Assembly: GCA_021396245.1 (NCBI GenBank)
Contig: WNYE01000016.1
Span: forward strand, 186,001-250,000
Direction: 5' to 3'
Source: Sporothrix humicola
Lineage: Eukaryota > Ascomycota > Sordariomycetes > Ophiostomatales > Ophiostomataceae
DNA length: 64,000 nucleotides
Part shown: piece after piece, positions 54,001-62,117 of the stretch
Layout: the number at the start of each line of letters is the position of its first letter
Numbering within the stretch: the stretch's first letter is position 1
Notes under the pieces: model-generated
The model's input: only the letters and a program-made list of their open reading frames with translations
Databases searched by the model: none
Told to the model about the DNA's origin: nothing
Position numbers and translations under genes: made by a program

Positions 54001-56890
54001 TGGTGTCCTGACGGACGTTTGCCACATTCTGCGCAGTAAGAACTGGGACTCGCGCGAGATGGCCCGCGAGACGCTTTCGCGGATTGCCACGATCCTCGGC
54101 TCAAGCGCTTTTGGATTCGTGCTCAAGGAGCTGCGCGGTGCTCTGACCCGCGGTTACCAGCTGCATGTGCTCTCGTACACTGTCCACACGCTGCTGCTGA
54201 CGGTCATCCCGCAGTTTGCACAGGGCGATCTCGACTACTGCATCGAGCCCCTCATGACCGTGATTATGGACGACGTGTTTGGCGCTGCTGGTGAGGAGAA
54301 GGATGCCGACGAGTACGTCAGCAAGATGAAGGAGGTTAAGAAGAGCAAGAGCCAGGACTCGCTCGAGCTCATTGCCAAGAACGCGTCTGTCAGCCAGCTC
54401 GGCGTTCTCGTGCAGCCGCTGCACATGCTGATGCTGGAGCGTATCACCAAGCACGTCGCCACCAAGATCGACACGCTGCTGGCACGCATTGCTGCTGGTC
54501 TTGCACAGAACCCGGCCGTGGCCGAGACTCGCGACACTTTAGTCTTCTGCTACGAGATCATCCAGGACGTGTACCGCAGCCGGACGCCTGCCGGCCAAGA
54601 CCGCAAGATCGACCCGCGCATCAAGAAGTTCTTGTTCCAGAAGACGGAGCGCAACAATGCGGGCCAGCGCAAGGCCGGCAAGTTCACGTACAAGCTGATC
54701 CAGTTCGCGCTGGACGTGCTGCGGACGGTTCTGCGCAAGTACGACTCGATTCGCACGGCCGAGAACATTGCCGGTTTCATTCCTGTTCTGGGTGACGCCG
54801 TTGTCGTGGGCGAGGAGGATGTCAAAATTGCTGCTTACAAGCTGCTCGTCGTACTCGTCAAGGTGCCCTTCCCCGACATGACGGCGTTTTCGGGCCTGTA
54901 CCAGGTGTGCACCAAGGAGGCCATCAAAACGATCAGCACGGCCACCACGACTTCAAGTGATCTGGCTCAGTCGGCCCTCAAGCTCGTGTCTGTCGTTCTT
55001 CGCAGCCGCCACGACGACGTTCCTGTGCGCAGCATCTCCGTCGACGCGCTGCTCACCAAGCTCAAGGACGACCTGACCAACCCGCTGTACCGCCACGTCA
55101 CGTTCAACTTTGTGCGCGCCGTGCTCGACCGCAAGATCGAGTCGGCTGTTGTCTACGACACGCTCGATTACATTGGCACGGTCATGATCACCAACGACGA
55201 CCAGGACACGCGCGACCTCGCGCGGCGCGCCTTCTTCCAGTTCCTGCGCGAGTACCCGCAGCGGCGCAAGCGCTGGGAGCGGCAGCTCGAGTTTATCGTG
55301 GCCAACTTCAAGTACGACCGCGAGGGCGGCCGGCTGTCGGCAATGGAGATTGTGTATATGCTGCTGCTCAAGGCGACGGCGTCGCTCGACACGCCCGCCG
55401 CCGCAGCCAGCGACCCCTTTGTCCAGGACATTGTCGGCGCTTCTTTCCTGCCGCTCGTCATGGTGCTCGCCAACGACGAGAGCAGCAAATGCCGCAGAGT
55501 GGCGGGCGCGCAGCTGACGGCGATGCTGTCGATGGCCAAGCGCGAGTACGTCAACGAGTTCCTCAAAATGTTTCGGACGTGGCTGGCGGCGGATGCACGC
55601 TCGGATCTGGGCTCGCTCAAGATGGGTCTCGAGCTGTTCGGCGTGTACTTTGCGTCCTTTGGCCAGGACGACAGCGACGAAGAGTCGGGTGTCCCGGTGA
55701 CATCGCTGCCCTCGCCGGCCCTGTCGACGACCCAGGTCCAAGACATCCAGTCGGTCATTGCCCGCGTCACCGAGCTGCTGGCGTCCGACAAGGTCCGCCG
55801 CGGCGAGGTGTACAGCAAGCTGATCACGACGGCACTTGAGACGGTGCAGACCATGGTGACCAAATTCCCCGTCCTCGCTCTCGACAAGAAGCTCTCCGAG
55901 GACCTGTGGAATGGCATCGAGCAGTGCCTGTGGCACGGCACGCACGCTGTGCGCATGGCAGCTATGCGCCTTGTCGGTCTGTACTTGGCCGACTTTGCCG
56001 GTGCGAGCAAGAATGCCGAGGCTGAGCCAGGCACCGCCTTTGCTGGCTCTTACGGCATGACCCTCGACGACGAGGCCGTCTCTCGTCTTGTGCGCGGCTG
56101 CTTGAGTGTTTTGTCGGGCAGCAGTGGCGATGATGTCGATCCGGTCGAGGCCGAAGAGGCGGCCAAGATGCTGGTGCGTCTCGGCCAGTACCTCCGGCCC
56201 GAGCCTGAAGATGATGACGAAGACGAGAGTGATGATGAGGAGGAAGAGGAGGTGACGGAGGACAAGGACGAGGCTGGTGACGAAGAAGACGAAGGTGAGA
56301 TTGTTGACGAGGACGAGATCGAAGACAAAGACGAAGAGGAGGAGGCCGCTCAGAAGAAGCGTCCCATCGACCGCCGCTACGTGCTCCTGCGCCTCGCCCG
56401 CATCGTCCGCCGCGAAACCCCGCCCAAGGTCGCCTCGCTCGTGCCCAAGCTGGCAGCCATGGCTGTTTTGGATGCCTTCTGCAGCGTTCCCGGCCGCAAG
56501 GCCAGCCACCCGGCCCACTTCAAGTCGCTGTCGTCCGTGGCCGTCCGCGCCATTCTGCGGCCACTGCGCAACCTGACGGACACGTCGATCCCGCCGCCGT
56601 TCTCGGCCGACCCGCAATTTGCGCCCCGATACGACGACCTCAAGATGGGGGCGCAGTCGCTGATGGACGCGCTCGAGACGCGCCTGGGCACGACCGAGTA
56701 CACACAGAACCTTCTGGCGGTCGGTGCGGCGACGCGCGACCGCCGTCAACACCGTGCGACGAAACGCAAGATCGAGGCCGTGGCCCAGCCGGAAAAGTAC
56801 GGCCGCGACAAGCGCAAGAAGCTGGACAAGAAGAAGGAGCGGCGCAAGGAGCGTGGACTGGAGCACCGCGGTGCACGGTGGGGATATTAG
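48041..56890 (+). CDS. UTP20: UTP20, U3 snoRNP / small-subunit processome component
   Basis: One uninterrupted frame of 2949 residues, starting at the ATG at 48041. The N-terminus (KNHRWESFSSKIAQLHSLDP, YFRNGLERWTDLNLSRGFTA, LAQILHFEDRIMDHL) matches UTP20/DRIM (yeast Utp20 2493, human 2785 residues). The body is a very long array of HEAT-type helical repeats. Acidic stretches occur at about 1013-1055 and 2721-2770, and the last 50 residues are strongly basic (RDKRKKLDKKKERRKERG), suited to nucleolar targeting or RNA contact. It acts in the 90S pre-ribosome at the A0, A1 and A2 cleavages of 18S rRNA precursors. It is larger than yeast Utp20, partly through the acidic inserts. The lack of introns over 8.8 kb contrasts with neighbouring genes. 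Confidence 0.95.
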   Translation: MPYKTAGRIAKAQRTKKAPGQQHQKNHRWESFSSKIAQLHSLDPLHKVRRHDLDADAAGDLSATTSYFRNGLERWTDLNLSRGFTAFRRAVTPLCDSLAQILHFEDRIMDHLATSIRESQGQDDGREALEPLLDLLTHFAHDLGSRFVARGYDARAFALLVDVARHNTGAGISRSHHQQNHELDAAVIEWTFTCLTFLFKYLSKLLVSDLRPTYDILAPLLGRPDIPTPTPAPAPTTEDASSTTPPTSTPSLPRVPGHIARFTAEALSFLVRMTANPSRRDSALPRIVGHIRDDLLRATEAATQKMKHSNKKVNTVQLYTQGVMTLFAESTKGPSMTLRLSSAELFVGMLRAIPENELDPQQTANGTPWTDVCCGVLTSIIHHANQEALKPVIEAVLAEAASATKKVVPATKAKKSAAVTSGPWRLSVFIRLFGVLAGVRGGFKISDWTALVPALAETLEAMAAAPESQWPPFTPPTSDEPASPVWRYIAANVAIVWNNAPPSDLRPQLNSITKSLDREPLARWFVPFCAYAAELNSQKFHSTLQTPFQAFVSAHWAHDGNEDILCAVLADMVHAGAFPVDRERLKLPQSWQDSIVRKFEQLEATPFPERGVYGKDPETWRDHCLPKYAALLGVLDTTIVHPSTPARISELLLRKLKLALRPTSPQLANNDETTFIVTQGFRAYLRMTKTLAGKPDAGLRPLLRAAAPRFARRTGFLEALLQYEQLVPEEPVSQDEKKDKKKSEVDDEQDEDDPFVKVLVANLSAPSHPLRLVSLKILERIGDSNTTTDLATFPDHANALGIMLQTEDIGFAPHNVRNIAAHLRKLAQVYAHVSPGSWIQAAIPAFLFGMLSVPLAPVWDDAVKAMKQVAETNKTGEEAISTLAFDWLDVASSSSRRSAYSGMAETSSSTHNNHGTRKGNAPRLPPTDFECFKLDKLTDMAQQTESLVADPSAVMLQAFQIKQEAVPAYAGYERGKALKVLAAMPSVAEKRSRKLVPHLLSWTEDVGPRIEATTDDDQDDEDAAEDVEEEAQENGDDEEMEDAEDADADADAANDELGSWSFPDKKALIVVFSLFTNSQVLYQHEKAYDALLKLLANGDIEIQRLALKALLAWRQDSVVKYKEQLDNLLDESKFKNELTLLMQSDDENSANGIQPEHRADLMPVLLRLLYGRTISKKGAASGRQGLHATRLFVIRHLDVAGVGGFLQVALGSLQGVRVLEGEGEEATLRESIFPSAGGASAFDGEDDALLSARKQVGVLNMLEPIINELGSNVTPFLDPLINATLYCLICASRGLQNATLAAAEQNNDAEEDAEDDEESGKSSANTSLMRTAKTAALRCLCALFRNAPDYNWIPFRDTIVAEVISPVIERLPQETTQGVSWTWKLLSTWAQLPQCVLFLSVDARILPKILESLAAKAKDVVKIHALSIVNSLVQLAATNVAVSTDLLMPNMDTALMRLSAVLRSTADGSTTGGSEISRGLLEACVDTVVALAPLVQATTHVRSLVDIATWLLNQPSRRVNPRVKGSLLLLLERFIQLDSENGAEPDKALQEKVYTTISSLFSFFKDRENSQTLCRVLSVFAAAQNGKGKEVAAYREQLQTVADLCFALNSYNESQLDEPDYDRRLAAFGTISRTNEDAIQLTAQQWLPILHNMLFFVRVDEEYGILSSNAADCLCKLISDATDPKTHMPKEDTEDAKELSGYLTSLILPAIYAGARDASETVRRGIARTFGFLIATLRSWPPVSDLAPLVPLDSIDEAHVEAIDDEDVDVNMDDTGDADNDKEVNRAFFANILNTTVAKQIQAMQVLEGINTRQPLGSKNVSQFFIPFLEHFIFDREDGVDDRGLGAQATNTIAMLAYSLEWNQYRAMLRRFITFIETKPELQKQVVRLLDKVVDAVAVSAEKEIDGADTAMTDAIPATPTVKGRLAATLPDAQKLSDEVLNNLTPSLVDHLHDKDEETVSARVPAAIILVKLLNLLPPETRDQRLAGVLTDVCHILRSKNWDSREMARETLSRIATILGSSAFGFVLKELRGALTRGYQLHVLSYTVHTLLLTVIPQFAQGDLDYCIEPLMTVIMDDVFGAAGEEKDADEYVSKMKEVKKSKSQDSLELIAKNASVSQLGVLVQPLHMLMLERITKHVATKIDTLLARIAAGLAQNPAVAETRDTLVFCYEIIQDVYRSRTPAGQDRKIDPRIKKFLFQKTERNNAGQRKAGKFTYKLIQFALDVLRTVLRKYDSIRTAENIAGFIPVLGDAVVVGEEDVKIAAYKLLVVLVKVPFPDMTAFSGLYQVCTKEAIKTISTATTTSSDLAQSALKLVSVVLRSRHDDVPVRSISVDALLTKLKDDLTNPLYRHVTFNFVRAVLDRKIESAVVYDTLDYIGTVMITNDDQDTRDLARRAFFQFLREYPQRRKRWERQLEFIVANFKYDREGGRLSAMEIVYMLLLKATASLDTPAAAASDPFVQDIVGASFLPLVMVLANDESSKCRRVAGAQLTAMLSMAKREYVNEFLKMFRTWLAADARSDLGSLKMGLELFGVYFASFGQDDSDEESGVPVTSLPSPALSTTQVQDIQSVIARVTELLASDKVRRGEVYSKLITTALETVQTMVTKFPVLALDKKLSEDLWNGIEQCLWHGTHAVRMAAMRLVGLYLADFAGASKNAEAEPGTAFAGSYGMTLDDEAVSRLVRGCLSVLSGSSGDDVDPVEAEEAAKMLVRLGQYLRPEPEDDDEDESDDEEEEEVTEDKDEAGDEEDEGEIVDEDEIEDKDEEEEAAQKKRPIDRRYVLLRLARIVRRETPPKVASLVPKLAAMAVLDAFCSVPGRKASHPAHFKSLSSVAVRAILRPLRNLTDTSIPPPFSADPQFAPRYDDLKMGAQSLMDALETRLGTTEYTQNLLAVGAATRDRRQHRATKRKIEAVAQPEKYGRDKRKKLDKKKERRKERGLEHRGARWGY

Positions 56891-57321
56891 GGGGAGTGAA
56901 GAGTGTGTAGCGGACGATAAGTGTGTTTTACTGTTTCACGGCGTTGGGATACCAAAAAGGATCAAAAGCATATTGGGATTTCGTTTCGTTTCATTTTGTT
57001 TCGCATAGACCATATATACAGCATCAGCATCATTGTTGCTTTGATTTTCCAGCTTAATTTACATTTTCTTGAGTCTCAGAAAGATGTGCATAGACAGTAT
57101 TGAGTGTGTATCATGTTTTATATTAGGAGAATGCGCTTCAAGATGGAGAAGGGATAATGTGACAGCCTGCCGTGGCAGCATATGCAAAAATGACAACTAA
57201 ACGCCCCAACTCATATATCATAACCAAATACCAAACGCCAGTAAATGTTTTCAGCGCCCCCCATTCAACCTTTCCTCTCATCATTTAGTCAGCTCATCAT
57301 TCACCTCTCATCTTGGACCGC
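56891..57321. other. Convergent intergenic region (UTP20 and TIM15)
   Basis: 431 bp with two gene ends facing each other. It is AT-richer than the genes; nothing specific was seen. Confidence 0.5.
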
Positions 57322-58077
57322 TCACTCCTTCTTGGCCGTCTGGAAAGTCGATCCCGGCGCCGACTCTACTCCGCCTTCGCCAGCCTCGCCTTCGCGCTTC
57401 TTCTTGTCGCGCGGCCGCGGCAGCATGACATCCTCCGCCTCCAGCCGCCACGACCGCTCGGTGGTGGTGCCGTCCTCCCAAAACTCAATGTCGCCGTCCT
57501 CGCCCAGCGTGCCCCGCTTCACCAGCTGGCCCTTTTCGCGCATAATGTCTTCGATTGTCCGTCCGCCGCCTTCTTTTGTCAGGGGCCCGAAAATGCCCAG
57601 GTGATCGCTGATAATGTGCCGGTTGCGGCAGCTGGGGCACGTGATGAGGACCGCGCCATGGTGGTAGCCGTGTTTCGAGACGTTGTGCGACGAGCGCGTG
57701 CCGCAAGGACGGCAGGTGAAGGTAAGTTCGTAGTGCGGAGCGAGCCCGACTTTGGGGCCTGTCGCAGACTTGTCGGCGTCGGCAGCGAGGCCAGTGCCAG
57801 TCTCTGTGTCGGTTTCGGCAGCTTCACTGGCATTCTCCGCTGCCTTTGGACGAGGAATGTTATGTGCGAGTCGAACGAAAGTGAGTGCCTGGGGCGATGT
57901 TTTCAAGGATGGAGACGATGATGGCAGTAGTAGAGAGACAGGCGAGGGACGGCGCGCAAGCTGACGTAGCGCAAAAGAGGACGAAGAAAGGGATGATGAT
58001 GTTGTCGCGGCGCCGCGTTGCGTAAGTGTCGAAAGAGGCTGTGTCGCAAAGCGCGACAGAGCTTGTCGGGAAGCCAT
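57322..58077 (-). CDS. ZIM17: Mitochondrial DNL-type zinc finger protein Tim15/Zim17/Hep1
   Basis: A single-exon protein of 251 residues. The first ~70 residues are rich in Arg, Ser and Leu with no acidic residue (MASRQALSRFATQPLSTLTQ), a typical matrix-targeting presequence. Residues 120-162 hold the DNL zinc finger: TCRPCGTRSSHNVSKHGYHH, then LITCPSCRNRHIISDHLGIF. The zinc ligands are Cys122, Cys125, Cys147 and Cys150, and the Asp-His-Leu triplet is the DNL-type mark. The protein keeps mitochondrial Hsp70 (Ssc1) soluble and supports protein import and Fe-S assembly. A charged C-terminal tail of ~85 residues is longer than in yeast. It shares a divergent promoter with CUL3. Confidence 0.94.
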   Translation of the reverse strand: MASRQALSRFATQPLSTLTQRGAATTSSSLSSSSFALRQLARRPSPVSLLLPSSSPSLKTSPQALTFVRLAHNIPRPKAAENASEAAETDTETGTGLAADADKSATGPKVGLAPHYELTFTCRPCGTRSSHNVSKHGYHHGAVLITCPSCRNRHIISDHLGIFGPLTKEGGGRTIEDIMREKGQLVKRGTLGEDGDIEFWEDGTTTERSWRLEAEDVMLPRPRDKKKREGEAGEGGVESAPGSTFQTAKKE

Positions 58078-59332
58078 GACTAACAGAAGCCAACCAAAAA
58101 AAAGTGACCAAAAGAATGAGGTATCTTGTGATGCAGTAGAAATGTGGTGTTGTGGTTTTGAGTCTTTGTTTGAGATTTTCAGTTAATGTATGCGTACAAG
58201 TTGGTCTAGAAAAAGTGACCTTGGGTGTTGCTGTTTTGCGTTTTAATTGTTCGTGGTGATGGTTGAAGGTTCTTTTTCAAATTCAAAGATCTACGTCAAC
58301 TGTTGGAAAACCACTTGCTTCTGTGACTTTCTGTCGGCGTATCGATAAAGCGGTACTTATCGATAAGACCATCTTTTATCGGGGTTGTGATTAGCGGATT
58401 CAGGGCCTTTAAACCACTATTTTCACGTGCATCCTCTTTTCTGTGGCCGCTAATTGGCCACTGGTGGCGGCAGCCCCTAAGCTATTGGTTGCTTTTTGGA
58501 GTCGGCAGCTGTGATTGGACAAAATCAGCAGTGCTCACTGCTCGACAAGGCGCGAGTTGGGGCAGGCAAACCAAACGAACGTCGTTCTGTGCAGCGGGGT
58601 TCACTCGTTCCTTCCCTTCTTGTCATTTTCCATCTTCCATCAAGCAACGAGGCAGGAGCTCGACAGCCCAGCATCGACAGCAGGACTGTGAAAACGAAGC
58701 CGGCAGGAACGACGCTCGATACCAAATCATTGGATGCACCTTCCATTCACCAACGACGACGATACGACACTTCCCTTCATGGGCCGAACCTTGCACCTTC
58801 CCCGTTAACGCCAGCCAAGCCCGAGTACCGTGACTTTAACCTCACTCGACGGCTTTCGACCCTTCTCAGCAGCCGCGCTTCACGATACCTCCTTTTTACG
58901 CCATCTCTTCGCACACAGTGTACTTCGCCTCTTCATCGACCATCATAACTAAGTTCAAGGCTACGCGGCCACGCTTCACAATAGCCTCATTCATCAAGAC
59001 ACAAAGCACACAACCCCTACGCTATAATAGCACACCAGATGACTGGATGGCTTTTACGACAGCCTCACATTTAAATACTCTACATTTTGCCCGTCGTTGT
59101 CCTCTCCTCTGCGTTCGAACTTAAAACGCACAAAAAAAATCCCAACCTATTCGACATTTTCCGACGTGCTTGTCTTCATCAGCAACGCCTTTCAACTTTC
59201 AAGTTTCAACCTGCCTCGATATCCTGATATCTCGACTTCTTGAATTTTCGACATTCCGAATTCTTGATAAGTCGACACCCTCCAGTTCAAGCCAGTCTGA
59301 GTTCTGGCTTATTCTCAGATCTGCTGCCCACA
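58078..59332. promoter_or_regulatory. Divergent promoter of TIM15 and CUL3
   Basis: 1255 bp without a gene. TATCGATA occurs at 58340-58347 and inside the perfect palindrome CTTATCGATAAG (58356-58367). Three ATTGG (inverted CCAAT) boxes lie at 58453, 58484 and 58514, spaced 31 and 30 bp. CACGTG lies near 58426. The CUL3 leader is long and carries small upstream ORFs. Confidence 0.55.
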
Positions 59333-62117
59333 ATGTACAAGGGCAAGATCAAAGCGCCGCGACGAGTAAGTACTCGTGGATCTCATATGATTCAGAAAAT
59401 CGAAGAAATAAAAAAAAATCCAAAATTCACCGTACTAACACTCACAGGTCGGTGGTGTTGCCCGTACCGTAGGCGGCGTTGACGATTTCGAAGAGAACTG
59501 GGGCCTTATCCGCGACGCCCTCAACGACATCCACAACCAAAATGCGGGCAAGCTGTCCTTTGAGCAACTGTACCGCGCGTCGTACAAGAGCGTGCTAAAA
59601 AAGCGCGGCGAGGACTTGTATAACCGCGTCAAGGGCTTTGAAGAGGGCTACTTCCACGACAAGGTGATTGTGCTCATCTGGCCGCTGGTCACGCAAGGTC
59701 TGGTGGCTGTGAGTCTTCACAATGCCGCGAGCACAACCGCACACAGCCGGCGCGAAATGGGCGAGCGGTTGTTGCGGGGCCTCAAGGAGACGTGGGAGAA
59801 GCACAACATGTCGATGAACATGGTGGCGGATGTGCTGATGTACCTGGACCGCGACGCGCAAGACTCGAACCGGCCGTTTATCTACGCGACAACAATCGGC
59901 CTGTACCGCGACCACATTCTCAAAGCGCAGCTGCCGCCGTCAATATGGAACGCCCAGTCCGACCAGTTCGCCGGAAGCCAGACGAGCGGAAGTGCAAACG
60001 GAAACGGAAATTCTAATGGCACTTCCAACGGCAACGGCGTTTTACGGCACCCCACCATCTACACGACTCTCTCGGCCGTCCTGCTCGACCAGATCAACAT
60101 GGACCGCGACGGCGAGATTGTCGACCGCCCGCTCCTGCGCAGCTGCGTCGCTATGCTCGAGGCGCTGTACGAGACGGACGAGGAGCAGGAGGACGAGAAG
60201 CTGTACGCGACCTGGTTTGAGCCGCAGTTTTTGCAGGCGACGACCGATTTCTACAAGGCCGAGTGCGATAGGCTCTTAAGGGAGGGCGACACGCGCGTGT
60301 GGCTGCGCCAGACGCGGCAGCGGCTGCGCGAGGAGCAGGACCGCTGTGGGCACACAATCTCGCAAGAGACGATGCCCAAGGTGGCACGCGTGCTGGAGCG
60401 CGAGCTGATTGCCGCGCACCTCGAAGAGTTTCTGGGCATGGACGGCACGGGTCTCAAGGCCATGGTCGATGACAACCGCGTTGACGACCTGGCCATTCTG
60501 TACGACCTTGTGCACCGTGTCGAGTCCAAGCACGACACGCTCAAGTGGGCGCTACAGACACGCGTGATCGAGATGGGCGTCGACATTGAAAAGACGCTGC
60601 GCGAGACGGACTTTTCCGTTTCTGCCGCTGGTTCAGGCGATGCACCTTCATCAGGAACCGCCCTCTCTGCATCAGCGCAACAAACGGCCGCTGCCATCAA
60701 GTGGGTCAACGACATTCTCGAGCTCAAGGAAAAGTTCGACCAGCTGTGGCGGGACTGTTTCCAGCGCGACCTGGCGATCCACTCGGCCATTGCCAGCAGT
60801 TTTACTGAGCTGTTCCGCTTGTGCACGCGCAGTGCCGAGTATGTGTCGCTCTTTATTGACGACAACTTCAAGCGCGGCCTGCGCGGCAAGAGCGACGCCG
60901 AGATCGACGTCGCGCTCGACAAGGCCACGGTCATGGTGCAGCACGTCACCGAAAAGGACCTGCTCGAGCGCTACTACCAGAAGCACCTGGCACGCCGCCT
61001 CCTACAAAATAAGAGCGAGAACCCCGAGGCCGAGAAGTTGATGATTTCGCGCATGCAGGCGGAGCTTGGCAAGGCGTTTACCAGCAAGTTCGAGGGCATG
61101 TTCAAGGACATGACGACCTCGGAGGAGCTCACGCGCGACTACGCCGCGTACGTGCAGAACCTGGGGTCGACCAACACTTCGACGAACGCGGCGACTGAAG
61201 TGATTGATGTGGACGCTGGCGACAACGACAACGCCGCCGCCGACGACGGTGGGGGCGCAACATCGGCCCCCATCGACCTCTCTGTCAACGTTTTGACAAC
61301 CAACAACTGGCCGCCCGAGGTCATGGGCCGCACCACGTCGCAGCTCGAGGACAGCCTCTCCAACGCGCCCGCCGGCTGCAACTACCCGCCCGACATCCAA
61401 CGCCTGCAGCAGTCGTTCCTGAAGTTTTACCTGCAGAACCGTAGCGGCCGCGTGCTCTCGTGGGTCGGGTCCGCCGGCTCGGCCGAGATCCGCTGCCACT
61501 TTCCGCGGATTCCGGGTTACGAAAAGGGCCCGCTGAGCCGCGAGCGCCGCTACGAGGTGACCGTCTCGACGCACGGCATGATTGTCTTGGAGCTGTTCAA
61601 CGCGCTGCCGCCCAAGGACGACATGTCGACCGAGACGCTGTCGTTTAGCGAGATCCAGGGCCGCACCAACATTTCCGCCCCGGACCTGACGCGCGCTCTG
61701 GCGTCCTTGTCAATCCCGCCAAAGAGCCGTCTCCTCCTCAAGACGCCCCTGACCAAATCGATCAAGCCGACCGACGTCTTTGCCTTCAACGCCCAGTTTG
61801 TCAGCAAGACCTTGAAAATCAAGGTCCCGCAGATCTCGGCCAACTCCAAGGTCGAGGGCGAGGACGAGCGCAAGTCCACCGAGGACAAGAACAACCAGAC
61901 GCGCTCGCACACCATCGATGCCGCTATCGTGCGCATCATGAAGCAGCGCAAGGAGCTGACGCACACCGCTCTCATAACAGAAGTCGTCACGCAGCTCGCC
62001 AGCCGCTTCCGCCCCGAGGTGGCCATGGTCAAGAAGCGCATCGAGGACTTGCTGTCGCGCGAGTACATTGAGCGCATCGAAGACTCGGACCCGCCGGCGT
62101 ACCGGTATGTTGCGTAG
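59333..62117 (+). CDS. CUL3: Cullin-3, scaffold of BTB-type ubiquitin ligases
   Basis: Two exons, 59333-59365 and 59448-62117; the 82-nt intron starts GTAAGT and ends CTCACAG. The product is 900 residues, longer than the ~770 of animal CUL3. The N-terminus (NWGLIRDALNDIHNQNAGKL, SFEQLYRASYKSVLKKRGE) is the cullin repeat that holds BTB adaptors. The cullin-homology domain contains EKDLLERYYQKHLARRLL and NNWPPEV, and binds Rbx1. The winged-helix end has AAIVRIMKQRKELTH with the neddylated lysine at about 843, and ends in the classic YRYVA. Extra length comes from Asn/Gly/Ser-rich (about 190-209) and Asp/Asn-rich (around 540-565) inserts. It acts in nucleus and cytosol as a NEDD8-regulated ligase scaffold. 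Confidence 0.97.

Noticed and set aside
54953..56866. 637-codon minus-strand frame inside UTP20
   Set aside because: A shadow of GC-rich codon use in UTP20; no recognisable motif.
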